From assembly GCF_013201685.1 (NCBI RefSeq), contig NZ_CP053844.1:1612001-1676000 (forward strand): a stretch of 64,000 nucleotides of DNA. Reading direction: 5' to 3'. This document shows positions 25,312 to 34,523 of the stretch, piece after piece; position 1 is the first letter of the stretch, and each line of letters opens with the position of its first letter. Made by a program: the position numbers and the translations under genes. The notes beneath the pieces are model-generated. The model had not been told where the DNA came from. It saw only the letters and a list, made by a program, of their open reading frames with translations, and did no database searches. The DNA comes from Campylobacter geochelonis. Its GTDB lineage: Bacteria; Campylobacterota; Campylobacteria; Campylobacterales; Campylobacteraceae.

Positions 25312-26406
25312 TTAGCTATGACAGTGCGCTTTGCCACTGTTATCTGGCTGAATCGCAGAGTTATCTGCCAACTCATCAGCATCGATTTTTTCTATAATTT
25401 CCCAAAGTCTGTTTGCAGCACCTTCGTATCTTTTAGAGCTAACGCTATTTGGCTCGTAAAAACTTATCGGTTTTCCACTATCGCCACCTTCTCTAATGCT
25501 AATTTCGATTGGAATTTCACCTAAAATTTCAGTTTTATACTTGCTTGCCAGCTTTGCCGAACCGCCCTTGCCAAAGATATCATACTCTTTTGCGTTATCT
25601 GGACAGATAAATCCACTCATATTTTCAACAATTCCAGCGATTGGGATATGAAGTTTTTCAAACATATCAAGGCTTCTTGCTGTATCATCAAGTGCGACGA
25701 TTTGCGGAGTTGTAACACACACACCAGCAGTCACTGGAACACTTTGAGCAAGAGTAATTTGCGCATCGCCTGTTCCTGGTGGCATATCGATAAATAACAC
25801 GTCTAAATCGCTCCAGCCAACATCTCGTAAAAGCTGCTCGATTGCTTTCATTATCATAGCGCCTCGCCACATAAGCCCTTGTCCTTCTTCGATTAAAACG
25901 CCCATACTCATCATCTCAATCCCATGAGTTAAAATCGGTTTTAAAGTCTGACCAACCACAGTCGGCTGAGTGTTTTGCTCGCCTAACATTCGCGGGATAT
26001 TTGGACCATAAATATCAGCATCTAAAACGCCAACTTTTTTACCAAGTTTTGCCATAGAAATAGCTAAATTTACAGTTGTTGTACTTTTGCCAACACCGCC
26101 TTTTCCACTACTTACCATAACAAAATGTTTGATTTGCGGAGCGATGTTTTTGCCACTTTGAGTGTTGCTTTTCTCTTCTGGAATTTTTGGTTGTTTTATA
26201 ATGACTTGTGCGTTTTTTCCTAAAACTTTTGTTATATCGACTCTAAGCTTATCAGCAACTTCTGGTTTGCTTGAAACAATCTCAACTTCGACTAACACCT
26301 CATCGCCAATTTCTATATTTTTCACAAAACCAAAATCAACTATGCTTTTCTCAAAGCCCGGATAAATGACAGTTTTTAGTTTTTCTAAAACTTCTTCTTT
26401 ATTCAT
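25312..26406 (-). CDS. mrp: Mrp/ApbC iron-sulfur carrier ATPase
   Basis: P-loop NTPase of the Mrp/NBP35 family that binds and transfers Fe-S clusters. Residues 1-85 form a DUF59 (MIP18-like) domain; then SGKGGVGKST (deviant Walker A), DADIYGPNIPRML, and MPPGTGDAQITLAQ follow. The usual CxxC cluster motif near the C-terminus is not clear, though the protein ends in HCHS. I chose the ATG at 26406 because GGAGAG stands 4 bases before it; the longer open frame starts 12 codons upstream without a site. dapD follows. Confidence 0.92.
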   Translation of the reverse strand: MNKEEVLEKLKTVIYPGFEKSIVDFGFVKNIEIGDEVLVEVEIVSSKPEVADKLRVDITKVLGKNAQVIIKQPKIPEEKSNTQSGKNIAPQIKHFVMVSSGKGGVGKSTTTVNLAISMAKLGKKVGVLDADIYGPNIPRMLGEQNTQPTVVGQTLKPILTHGIEMMSMGVLIEEGQGLMWRGAMIMKAIEQLLRDVGWSDLDVLFIDMPPGTGDAQITLAQSVPVTAGVCVTTPQIVALDDTARSLDMFEKLHIPIAGIVENMSGFICPDNAKEYDIFGKGGSAKLASKYKTEILGEIPIEISIREGGDSGKPISFYEPNSVSSKRYEGAANRLWEIIEKIDADELADNSAIQPDNSGKAHCHS

Positions 26407-26579
26407 TTTTCTCTCCATAAATTTATCTAAAATAACTTGCAAATTATACTTAACTTTACTAAATATATCATTTAATTAAGAGATTTGCATTATAAAGGAG
26501 TTATTTTATCTTATTTAAATGAAAACTTAACTTAAATTTAGCAAAATTTACAATCTTGATAAAAAATAAATTTTTATTG

Positions 26580-26585
26580 TATAAT
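26580..26585 (+). promoter_or_regulatory. ispDF promoter -10 box
   Basis: Perfect TATAAT, about 31 bases before the TTG start of ispDF, in AT-rich DNA within the divergent gap to mrp. Confidence 0.45.
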
Positions 26586-26616
26586 ATCGTAACACTTACG
26601 TAAAAAAGGATATCTT

Positions 26617-27732
26617 TTGTGTGAAATATCGTTAGTTATACTTGCTGCTGGAGACTCTACTCGTATGCAAATGAGCGCTAAGAAACAGTGGCTTAGAGTA
26701 GGTCATGATCCACTGTGGAAATTCGTAGCAGATAGGCTAAAAACGAAGTATAAATTTAGCAAAACCATAGTAGTTGCAAACTCAGATGAACTTGAGTATA
26801 TGAAAAGTTATGATGATAGCTTTTTTTATGCCAAAGGCGGAAAAAGCAGGCAAGAGTCATTAAAAAACGCTCTTTGTTTTATAGATTCAATGTATGTTTT
26901 AGTCCACGATGTAGCAAGGGCTGAAATTTCAGAAACTCTTTTAAACTCTATCATAGATAAAGCTTTGGAATTTGACTGTGTAAGCCCATATATAGGGGTT
27001 TATGATACAACTTACCTAAATGATAAAATTATAAATAGAGATGAGATTAAACTTATCCAAACTCCTCAACTTAGCAAGACAAGTCTACTTAAAAAAGCGC
27101 TTTTAAAAGATGAAATTTTTACAGATGATAGCATGGCAGTTGCTAGCGTGGGCGGAAAACTTGGCTTTGTAAAAGGCGAAAGCACAGCTTTAAAAATCAC
27201 AACAAAAGATGACTTAAAAAAACTGAATTTAGCTCCTGCTTCAAGCGATATTTTTGTAGGAAATGGCTTTGATGTGCATAAATTTCAAGCTGGAGATGGA
27301 CTTATGCTTTGTGGTATAAAAGTGCCTTGCGAGTATGAATTTATCGCTCACAGCGATGGCGATGTAGCACTTCATGCACTTACAGACGCTATTTTAGGAG
27401 CGTGTGGGCTAGGCGATATAGGAGAGTTTTATCCTGATACGGACGCTAAATTTAAAGGCGCAAACTCGGCGGATTTACTAAAAGATGCGCTAAAAAGAGT
27501 TAAAAACTTTGGTTATGAGGTTGTAAATGCCGATATAACCATCATGGCTCAAGCTCCAAAATTAGGAACTTATAAAAAAGAGATGGCAAAAAATGTAGCT
27601 CAAATTCTAGGCATAAATAGAGTAAATGTAAAAGCTACAACTACAGAAAAGCTAGGCTTTGTCGGCAGAAGTGAGGGCGTGGCTGTTATGGCGACGGCTA
27701 GTTTGAAGTATTTGGATTGGAAAAATTTATGA
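26617..27732 (+). CDS. ispDF: IspDF, bifunctional non-mevalonate isoprenoid enzyme
   Basis: Fusion of MEP cytidylyltransferase (IspD) and MECDP synthase (IspF), typical of epsilonproteobacteria. Residues 1-205 show the IspD nucleotide motif LAAGDSTRMQ and VHDVARAE; residues 215-371 show IspF motifs GNGFDVHKF, HSDGDVALHALTDAILGA and GFVGRSEGVAVMA. Start is TTG (TTG TGT GAA), with AAGGA 6 bases upstream; no in-frame ATG exists earlier. The final TGA overlaps the ATG of the next gene. Confidence 0.95.
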   Translation: MCEISLVILAAGDSTRMQMSAKKQWLRVGHDPLWKFVADRLKTKYKFSKTIVVANSDELEYMKSYDDSFFYAKGGKSRQESLKNALCFIDSMYVLVHDVARAEISETLLNSIIDKALEFDCVSPYIGVYDTTYLNDKIINRDEIKLIQTPQLSKTSLLKKALLKDEIFTDDSMAVASVGGKLGFVKGESTALKITTKDDLKKLNLAPASSDIFVGNGFDVHKFQAGDGLMLCGIKVPCEYEFIAHSDGDVALHALTDAILGACGLGDIGEFYPDTDAKFKGANSADLLKDALKRVKNFGYEVVNADITIMAQAPKLGTYKKEMAKNVAQILGINRVNVKATTTEKLGFVGRSEGVAVMATASLKYLDWKNL

Positions 27733-28619
27733 GAATTTTAATAGTAGAAAACGAAGTTTATCTAGCTCAAAGCATAGCTAGCAAGCTTACTTCTTTAGGG
27801 CATGAGTGTGAAATTTTAACCGATATAAAAGATGTGTTAAATGCAGGCAAAAAGGACGCGGTACTACTTTCTACAAATATATTTGGCGAAAACATCTACG
27901 CTGTGATTGATAAATTTAAAGACTCAATTATAATTTTACTTATCACTTATATCAACAACGATAACGTTTCAAAACCTATAAAAGCGGGTGCGAATGATTA
28001 TATACAAAAACCATTTATGGTTGAAGAACTAGTTAGAAAGCTTGATCATTTTGAAGAATTTGATAAGTTAAAAAATATAAATAAATCTTTTTCTAAATAC
28101 TTTGAGTTTTACTTTTCATCTATATGTTCGCAAGAATTTGAGATAAAAAATACAAAATTTCCATTTTTTATAGTATCTAGTAATCAAATTTTAGCAGATA
28201 AATTTCTCTTTGAAATGTCAAGAAATTTAAATTTATCTTTTAAATTTATCTTTTTAGATATGCCAAATTCGCTTGAAATTTTAGAAAATGAAAATTTCTG
28301 CTGTCCGCTGTATCTTATAAATTTCCACACACTTAAATACGATGAAAAAATGCGCCTTTTTTCTATCATACAAAAAAAACAAGTTGTAGTTAGCACGACA
28401 AATTTTAGTGAAGATATACCGTTTGAACAAGTGGTTTTAAAAGAAGATAGCAAAGGTGGTTTTGAGGATAAAATTTTATCTATCGATGAGTACTTTAAAC
28501 ATATCATCACTTCGTATCAAAGCGTGTTTCCAGACACCGAGCTTTCAAAAAGGCTTGGAATCTCTAGAAAATCCCTATGGGAAAAGAGGAAAAAGTATGG
28601 AATCGATAGAAAAAAATAG
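27729..28619 (+). CDS. Orphan atypical response regulator (HP1021/Cj1608-type)
   Basis: 296-aa regulator. The receiver domain (1-120) lacks the normal phosphoacceptor context: where DLxLLDxxLP is expected the sequence reads AVLLSTNIFG. TYINND and KPF near residue 94-96 remain. The C-terminus has a helix-turn-helix (SKRLGISRKSLWEKRKKYGI). Gene order ispDF-regulator-sat-pgpA equals that remembered for C. jejuni Cj1607-Cj1610. There and in H. pylori (HP1021) the protein binds oriC/DnaA boxes and responds to redox stress. ATG overlaps the ispDF stop; the next gene starts 23 bases before its end. Confidence 0.88.
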   Translation: MRILIVENEVYLAQSIASKLTSLGHECEILTDIKDVLNAGKKDAVLLSTNIFGENIYAVIDKFKDSIIILLITYINNDNVSKPIKAGANDYIQKPFMVEELVRKLDHFEEFDKLKNINKSFSKYFEFYFSSICSQEFEIKNTKFPFFIVSSNQILADKFLFEMSRNLNLSFKFIFLDMPNSLEILENENFCCPLYLINFHTLKYDEKMRLFSIIQKKQVVVSTTNFSEDIPFEQVVLKEDSKGGFEDKILSIDEYFKHIITSYQSVFPDTELSKRLGISRKSLWEKRKKYGIDRKK

Positions 28620-29781
28620 AACTATTTTTATAAATCAAGAGGCGTATGGCACGCTTTTGCTGATAGAAAACCAAATTTTAGGTAGTTTTAACTCTTTGAT
28701 GGATGAAGATGAGATTGCAGAAGTTACCTTAACTGGATATCTTAAAAAAGATCCCATGCCATATGCTTTTATCTTTTCGCCTGGTGGCAACCGCAACCAA
28801 GAAGTTGTAAAAAGCGCAAAAAAAGGAGATAAAATCAATCTTATAAAAGATGGCGTTGTGGTTGGCGAGATAAAAGTAAAAAGCTCTTTTAAATATAAAA
28901 AATCATGGAAACACTTAAATATATTTGGAGCAAATTCTATCTTTAACAAGGAAAGCAAAGACTGCGTTGGAAGCTTTTGTTTATCTGGCAAGGTGAAAAT
29001 TTTTGATAATACGATAAAAAAAGCAAAAGATGAGATAGCAAGGATAAAAAAAGAGCGAAATATACAAAAAATCACCGCTTTAATGCTAACTGCAAACCCT
29101 TTTCACCGAATTCATGAAAGGCTTGTTAGAATCACAATCGACAAGGCGGATTTGCTTGTTATCTTTCTTATTAGAAGCTCAAAAGAGGATAGACTTTCTT
29201 TTGATTTAAGGTATAAAACGCTTAAATTCTTTGTTGAAAACTTTATCACTACAGAAAAAATCATCATAGTCCCATTAAAAAACACATCACTATTTACAGA
29301 GCATAAAAACCCAGAGCTTGAGTGCATAGCAGCATATAACTTTGGCGTTACAAAGGTGGTGATTGGGCAAAATCACGGCGGTATAGGGATGTTTTATGAT
29401 GATAATCGCGCTTACACTATAATAGACAGGATTAGAAAAGATTTAAATTTAGAAATTCTAGTCATGCCAGAGTATGTATACTGCGATAAGTGTAAGACCA
29501 TAGTCAGCACAAAAACTTGCCCGCACGGACAACACCACCACATCAAATATCATAGCTCGACTATAAGAACGCTTTTAAGAAATGGCATTTTACCTCCGGC
29601 AATCTTGATGAGAAAAGAAATTTCTGCTATGATTTTGAGTGAACTTTTTCCAAACAGGTTTGCAAATTTACAAAAAATGTATGATGAGCTTTTCCCAAAC
29701 AACGGTATTTTAGAGACTCATAGTTATGAGGAATTTTATAAAGAGTTGGCGAATTTATACCAAACCAGCTCGCTTACTTAA
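28597..29781 (+). CDS. Sulfate adenylyltransferase-like protein
   Basis: 394-aa protein with a PUA-like N-terminal part and an ATP-sulfurylase-like catalytic core. The nucleotide HxxH site is seen as ANPFHRIHERLV near residue 170. The invariant QxRNP preceding it in true sulfurylases reads LTANP here, and downstream GRDHAG appears as GQNHGG; so activity on sulfate is uncertain. A CDKC...CPHGQHHH zinc-like cluster lies near 300-320. AGAGGA precedes the ATG, which is 23 bases inside the regulator gene. Neighbours are the HP1021-type regulator and pgpA. Confidence 0.75.
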   Translation: MESIEKNRTIFINQEAYGTLLLIENQILGSFNSLMDEDEIAEVTLTGYLKKDPMPYAFIFSPGGNRNQEVVKSAKKGDKINLIKDGVVVGEIKVKSSFKYKKSWKHLNIFGANSIFNKESKDCVGSFCLSGKVKIFDNTIKKAKDEIARIKKERNIQKITALMLTANPFHRIHERLVRITIDKADLLVIFLIRSSKEDRLSFDLRYKTLKFFVENFITTEKIIIVPLKNTSLFTEHKNPELECIAAYNFGVTKVVIGQNHGGIGMFYDDNRAYTIIDRIRKDLNLEILVMPEYVYCDKCKTIVSTKTCPHGQHHHIKYHSSTIRTLLRNGILPPAILMRKEISAMILSELFPNRFANLQKMYDELFPNNGILETHSYEEFYKELANLYQTSSLT

Positions 29782-29789
29782 GGATTTTA

Positions 29790-30263
29790 ATGCAAAAACT
29801 TTTTTTAACTTTTTTTTATACAGGTCTTATAAAACCAGCCCCAGGAACGTGGGGAAGTATCGCTGGAGCAATAGTTGGCGTGGTCATTCTTAAATTTCTT
29901 ACTATAGAAACACTTTTTTTACTTTCGATTGTCCTAGCTTTAATCTCTATAAACATCATAAACGCATATGAGAAAAAAGTCGGCATTCACGATAGTTCAA
30001 TCATCGTCATAGATGAAGTTGTTGGAATTTGGATAGCTTTAAGCATAAGCGCTCACTCATACTTAGCCATACTGCTTTCACTAATCTTTTTTAGGCTTTT
30101 TGATATTTGCAAGCCATCGATTATAGGTCGAATTGATAGAGATGTTCCAGGAGGCTTAGGCGTAGTTTTAGATGATGTTGTAGCTGGTGCTTTTGGCGGT
30201 CTTCTAAGCCTCATGTGTATCGGCGCTATGATGAAATTTGGACTTGATAGCTATATCTTTTAA
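29790..30263 (+). CDS. pgpA: Phosphatidylglycerophosphatase A
   Basis: Inner-membrane enzyme that dephosphorylates phosphatidylglycerol phosphate to phosphatidylglycerol. The 157-aa protein has the family signature GLIKPAPGTWGS at residues 13-24, the metal-binding DEVVGIWIA near 70, and DDVVAGAFGG near 130, with about four hydrophobic helices. It is the last gene of the ispDF run. Its stop overlaps the stop of the convergent pseudopilin-like gene by a few bases. Confidence 0.93.
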   Translation: MQKLFLTFFYTGLIKPAPGTWGSIAGAIVGVVILKFLTIETLFLLSIVLALISINIINAYEKKVGIHDSSIIVIDEVVGIWIALSISAHSYLAILLSLIFFRLFDICKPSIIGRIDRDVPGGLGVVLDDVVAGAFGGLLSLMCIGAMMKFGLDSYIF

Positions 30264-30697
30264 AAATCCAAATTTACCTTTTGCAAAGCTTTATATCTAT
30301 CATCAGCGATAAAGTCTTTGCAAATTTTACTACCATCATCAGTTGGAGTTAAAACTATCTCTTTGTTTCTATCGCTTTCTTTAACCTCAAAAAGCGTGCA
30401 GTAGTGTGTGCCTTCAGATTGTTTTATGCCGTATCTTACTGGTTTGTTAAATTCTAACTTCGCGCTGTTGTTTTCAAAATTTCTAACATATGTCATAATC
30501 TCTATAGTAGAAAACTCACCATACTTAGCATAATACTGCCTTATGTCGTTTATAGCGGTGCTTAGCTCTTTAATAGAAGCAAAAGACGAAGTTACATCTT
30601 CTGTTTTTGCTAGAAATTTAGGATATATAAATTTATACCCGATAAAGCCTAAAATAACGATAAAAATAACTTGATTTAAAGTAAATGCCCTCTTCAT
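30260..30697 (-). CDS. Pseudopilin-like membrane protein
   Basis: 145-aa protein with a type IV pilin-like N-terminus: MKRAFTLNQ followed by a hydrophobic helix (VIFIVILGFIGYKFIYPKFLA). The usual Glu5 after the cleavage site is absent (FTLNQ instead of FTLIE), so processing may fail or differ. Two cysteines (Cys99 and Cys128) could form a disulfide. It is the third of three overlapping genes divergent from uvrB. From memory, C. jejuni has the transformation gene ctsX near uvrB at a similar position, so a role in DNA uptake is possible but not shown. Confidence 0.6.
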   Translation of the reverse strand: MKRAFTLNQVIFIVILGFIGYKFIYPKFLAKTEDVTSSFASIKELSTAINDIRQYYAKYGEFSTIEIMTYVRNFENNSAKLEFNKPVRYGIKQSEGTHYCTLFEVKESDRNKEIVLTPTDDGSKICKDFIADDRYKALQKVNLDF

Positions 30698-30927
30698 TCA
30701 TTGTTCTCCAGTTTTTCGATTAGCTCTTTAAGCTCTTTAGTTCTTTCATAACTCTCATAACTTTTTTGTACAAATGCCTTTAGTAAATCCTTAGCATCGA
30801 TGCTTTTGGTGCTATCCATAAGCAAGTTCAACTCTTTTTCAAACGTAACTGCAAACTCATCATCTAAGTTTATGTTATAAGATCTAAAAAGAGATTTACT
30901 TGTGATATGGACTTCTAATTCTTTCAT
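30694..30927 (-). CDS. Conserved small acidic protein
   Basis: 77-aa cytoplasmic protein of unknown function: a beta-rich first third (LEVHITSKSLFRSYNINLDD) followed by helices with a charged, coiled-coil-like end (RTKELKELIEKLEN). It overlaps the genes on both sides by 4 bases (ATGA-type), indicating tight co-translation with the coiled-coil protein upstream and the pseudopilin-like protein downstream. No motif recognised. Confidence 0.6.
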   Translation of the reverse strand: MKELEVHITSKSLFRSYNINLDDEFAVTFEKELNLLMDSTKSIDAKDLLKAFVQKSYESYERTKELKELIEKLENNE

Positions 30928-31157
30928 TTTTCTAAAATATTTTCTATCTCTTTATAAAGTTCATCTTCGGTTAGTGTTTTAAATACGATATCCTCTTCAA
31001 GTTTTCCTAACTCTGCAGAAAGTGCCTCATTTTGGGCTTTTACTGCTACTATTTCGTTTCGTAATTGTTCGTTTTGAGCAAGCGCATCTTTGTATTTTGC
31101 TATTAACTCTTTGACTTTATCGCTAAGCGTTGGAACTACTTTTTGTTCTTCAAACAT
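30924..31157 (-). CDS. Small coiled-coil protein (ZapB-like)
   Basis: 77-aa protein that is nearly all heptad-patterned helix (LIAKYKDALAQNEQLRNEI and on), similar in size and composition to ZapB-type division coiled coils, though such similarity is weak evidence. It heads the three-gene unit running away from uvrB; GAGGTAAG precedes its ATG. Function unknown. Confidence 0.6.
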   Translation of the reverse strand: MFEEQKVVPTLSDKVKELIAKYKDALAQNEQLRNEIVAVKAQNEALSAELGKLEEDIVFKTLTEDELYKEIENILEK

Positions 31158-31176
31158 ATCTTACCTCTAAATTTGA

Positions 31177-31182
31177 TATAAT
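31177..31182 (+). promoter_or_regulatory. uvrB promoter -10 box
   Basis: TATAAT on the + strand about 42 bases before the uvrB TTG start, in the 66-base divergent gap. Confidence 0.45.
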
Positions 31183-31223
31183 TAAGGATTGTAGCAAATT
31201 TGTGCTTAATACAAAGGAAAGTT

Positions 31224-33200
31224 TTGAAAAATTTTGAAATCAGTAGTAAATTTAGCCCAAGTGATGACCAAAAAAAGGCTATCGAGGGCATAGTAAATTC
31301 GGTTAAATCAGGCAGCCACTACCAAACTCTGCTTGGAGTTACTGGAAGCGGCAAAACTTTTACTATGGCAAATGTTATAAAAGAGTTAAATATGCCAACT
31401 CTTATCATGACTCACAACAAAAGCCTAGCCGCGCAACTTTATAGCGAATTTAAGGGCTTTTTTCCGCGCAATCATGTTGAGTATTTTATAAGTTATTATG
31501 ATTATTATCAGCCAGAAGCTTATATACCAAGACAAGATTTGTTTATAGAAAAAGACAGCTCGATAAATGATGAGTTAGAAAGACTTAGACTTTCTGCGAC
31601 TGCAAGTTTGCTAAGTTTTGATGATGTTATAACTATAGCTTCAGTCTCTGCAAACTACGGTTTGGGAAACCCAGCCGAGTATCAAGGTATGGTTTTAATC
31701 CTTGAAGTTGGAGCAAATTTAAGCTCCAAAGCCCTACTTCGCAAACTTGTCGATATGGGATATAAAAGAAATGATAGCTTTTTTGATAGAGGAGATTTTC
31801 GTGTAAATGGCGATGTAATCGACATCTATCCAGCTTATTTTAGCGATGAAGCGATACGCTTAGAGTTTTTTGGCGATGAGCTTGAAGAGATGTATCACTT
31901 CGATGTTTTAGAAAACAAACGAGGAAGTAGTGTAAATAAATTTATCCTTTATGCAACAAGTCAGTTCATAGTAGGAGAAGACCGCCTAAAAATCGCTATT
32001 AAAGAGATAGAAGTCGAGCTTGAAAAAAGGTTAAAGTTTTTTAACGAAAACGACAAACTAGTAGAAGCGCAGCGCCTAAAACAGCGCGTTGAGTTTGATT
32101 TAGAGATGTTAAATGCAACTGGTATGTGTAAAGGCGTGGAAAACTACGCTCGCCACCTAACAGGACAAGCGCCAGGGCAAACTCCATACTCGCTTTTTGA
32201 TTACTATGAAGTTAAGGGGGTTGATTATCTAGTTATAGTCGATGAAAGTCATGTGAGTTTACCACAATTTCGCGGTATGTATGCAGGCGATAGAAGCCGA
32301 AAAGAGACTCTTGTCGAGTATGGTTTTAGGCTTCCTTCAGCGCTTGATAACCGTCCTTTGATGTTTGATGAGTTTATCAGCAAAAGGGGCTTTTTTCTCT
32401 TTGTCTCTGCTACACCAAATGAGCTTGAACTAAATCTTTCAAACGGGCATATCTATGAGCAAATTTTGCGCCCGACAGGTCTGCTTGATCCAGAAATCAC
32501 GATAAAAGATAGTGATAATCAAGTTGAACTTTTATACGACATGGCAAAAGAAGTTATAGCAAGGAATGAGCGTGTTTTAGTAACCGTGCTTACTAAAAAA
32601 ATGGCAGAAGAGCTTAGTCGTTACTATCTTGAGCTTGGCATAAAAGTAAAATATATGCACTCAGATATCGATGCGGTGGAGCGAAACGAGCTAATACGTG
32701 GACTTAGGTTTGGCGACTTTGATATGCTTATCGGTATAAATTTGCTTCGTGAGGGGCTAGACTTGCCCGAAGTTAGCCTGATAGCTATCATGGATGCAGA
32801 CAAAGAGGGCTTTTTGCGCTCACGCACAAGCCTAATCCAAACAATGGGGCGAGCTGCTAGGAATTTAAACGGCAAGGTTGTGATGTTTGCTAAAAAGATT
32901 ACAAATTCTATGAAAGAAGCTATAGAAATCACGCAAAATAGGCGAAAATATCAAGATGAATACAACCGCGCTCACGGCATTATCCCACACTCTGCAACTA
33001 GAAATATAGAAGATAGCTTAAAGGTTGATGATGCGGCTGAACTTTTAAATAAAGCTAAAAAGATGGAAAAAATGCCAGCAACTGAACGAGCTAAAATCAT
33101 CAAAGAGCTTAGAAAACAGATGCTTGAGGCGGCTAAAAACCTTGAGTTTGAAAAGGCAGCCGCACTTCGTGATGAGATAGCTAAGATAAAAACGATTTAG
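31224..33200 (+). CDS. uvrB: UvrB, excinuclease ABC subunit B
   Basis: DNA-damage recognition helicase-like subunit that hands lesions from UvrA to UvrC. The 658-aa protein shows Walker [13 protein letters not shown] near residue 38, the beta-hairpin [12 protein letters not shown] near 92, [13 protein letters not shown], and the helicase motif MGRAARN near 535. A C-terminal UVR domain ([13 protein letters not shown]) ends the protein. I chose TTG at 31224, preceded by AAAGGAAAG; a longer frame starts eight codons earlier without a site. A clear terminator follows. Confidence 0.96.
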   Translation: MKNFEISSKFSPSDDQKKAIEGIVNSVKSGSHYQTLLGVTGSGKTFTMANVIKELNMPTLIMTHNKSLAAQLYSEFKGFFPRNHVEYFISYYDYYQPEAYIPRQDLFIEKDSSINDELERLRLSATASLLSFDDVITIASVSANYGLGNPAEYQGMVLILEVGANLSSKALLRKLVDMGYKRNDSFFDRGDFRVNGDVIDIYPAYFSDEAIRLEFFGDELEEMYHFDVLENKRGSSVNKFILYATSQFIVGEDRLKIAIKEIEVELEKRLKFFNENDKLVEAQRLKQRVEFDLEMLNATGMCKGVENYARHLTGQAPGQTPYSLFDYYEVKGVDYLVIVDESHVSLPQFRGMYAGDRSRKETLVEYGFRLPSALDNRPLMFDEFISKRGFFLFVSATPNELELNLSNGHIYEQILRPTGLLDPEITIKDSDNQVELLYDMAKEVIARNERVLVTVLTKKMAEELSRYYLELGIKVKYMHSDIDAVERNELIRGLRFGDFDMLIGINLLREGLDLPEVSLIAIMDADKEGFLRSRTSLIQTMGRAARNLNGKVVMFAKKITNSMKEAIEITQNRRKYQDEYNRAHGIIPHSATRNIEDSLKVDDAAELLNKAKKMEKMPATERAKIIKELRKQMLEAAKNLEFEKAAALRDEIAKIKTI

Positions 33201-33233
33201 GTATTTTGCTAAATTTAGCAAATTTTATAACAC

Positions 33234-33263
33234 GCGCTTTATGAATTTAAAGCGCATTTTGTT
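33234..33263 (+). terminator. uvrB terminator
   Basis: Stem GCGCTTTA/TAAAGCGC with a 6-nt loop followed by ATTTTGTTTT, 34 bases after the uvrB stop. Confidence 0.75.
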
Positions 33264-33826
33264 TTGAATTTTAGCTATATTTTATAATGTAAATTAATGA
33301 TATTTTTACAAAATATGCTAAATAATATATCTTTTAAATTTATAAATATATTTAAAGATAGCTTAAAAATTTTGTTTTTCTTGATATATATACTATAAAA
33401 ATATTGTTTAAAAATAAATTTAGTAAATATAAAGTGTGTAAATTTATAAATTTTATTGTGTTATAGCATGTTCTAAAAGATAAAACTGTGGTTAGTATAA
33501 AACTTATTTTTTTGCGTGCGAGAGAATCAAAGCCTAGCCAAAAGCTTTTAAAATACGGTTTTATTTTTGTTTTTATATGAGAATTTCGCTTTCGTGCTGT
33601 AAATTTTTTACTTCTTTTGTTTTTCTTGCTTGTTTAAAATGTTTAGTTTAGATAAATTTGGTCACTATGTTGTTTTAAGTTTTGCAGGCGGGGAGTTAAA
33701 ATTTTTAAGCTAATTTTAGTATGACTCAAATTTACTAGCAGAATTTACTAGTTTAATCAAAGTTTTTTTATATTCATTTTAGAACTGCTAGCGATAATCA
33801 AATTTTATTTTAACAAATTTAAAAAT
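33264..33826. other. Gene-free AT-rich stretch before the 13-bp array
   Basis: No gene is supported in these 560 bases: stops are frequent on both strands. It contains one isolated copy of the 13-bp repeat unit at 33510-33522 (TTTTGCGTGCGAG). Its last 40 bases, read on the minus strand after the array (ending FVKIKFDYR then a stop), resemble the sequence that follows the other arrays (NLLKHFFNYR then a stop after the 10-bp array). It therefore appears to be a diverged member of the same module family. Confidence 0.55.
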
Positions 33827-34481
33827 GCGAGTTTTGCGTGCGAGTTTTGCGTGCGAGTTTTGCGTGCGAGTTTTGCGTGCGAGTTTTGCGTGCGAGTTTT
33901 GCGTGCGAGTTTTGCGTGCGAGTTTTGCGTGCGAGTTTTGCGTGCGAGTTTTGCGTGCGAGTTTTGCGTGCGAGTTTTGCGTGCGAGTTTTGCGTGCGAG
34001 TTTTGCGTGCGAGTTTTGCGTGCGAGTTTTGCGTGCGAGTTTTGCGTGCGAGTTTTGCGTGCGAGTTTTGCGTGCGAGTTTTGCGTGCGAGTTTTGCGTG
34101 CGAGTTTTGCGTGCGAGTTTTGCGTGCGAGTTTTGCGTGCGAGTTTTGCGTGCGAGTTTTGCGTGCGAGTTTTGCGTGCGAGTTTTGCGTGCGAGTTTTG
34201 CGTGCGAGTTTTGCGTGCGAGTTTTGCGTGCGAGTTTTGCGTGCGAGTTTTGCGTGCGAGTTTTGCGTGCGAGTTTTGCGTGCGAGTTTTGCGTGCGAGT
34301 TTTGCGTGCGAGTTTTGCGTGCGAGTTTTGCGTGCGAGTTTTGCGTGCGAGTTTTGCGTGCGAGTTTTGCGTGCGAGTTTTGCGTGCGAGTTTTGCGTGC
34401 GAGTTTTGCGTGCGAGTTTTGCGTGCGAGTTTTGCGTGCGAGTTTTGCGTGCGAGTTTTGCGTGCGAGTTTTGCGTGCGAG
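33827..34481 (+). repeat. 13-bp tandem array, 50 copies
   Basis: Fifty head-to-tail copies of GCGAGTTTTGCGT plus a 5-base partial, with no base change that I can see. Frames run through it on both strands because the unit has no stop codon in any phase; this is a property of the unit, not evidence of a protein. It stops exactly at the hairpin after sodC. A single seed copy lies 300 bases to the left. Confidence 0.95.
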
Positions 34482-34506
34482 CATAACAATTAAAATTGTT
34501 ATGCTC
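34479..34506 (-). terminator. Hairpin at the sodC 3' end, T-run replaced by the repeat
   Basis: Perfect 12-bp stem GAGCATAACAAT/ATTGTTATGCTC with a 4-nt loop, 17 bases past the sodC stop. On the sodC strand the T-run expected after it is absent because the 13-bp array begins immediately. Confidence 0.6.
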
Positions 34507-34523
34507 TGTTTAGCGCGGTTAAA

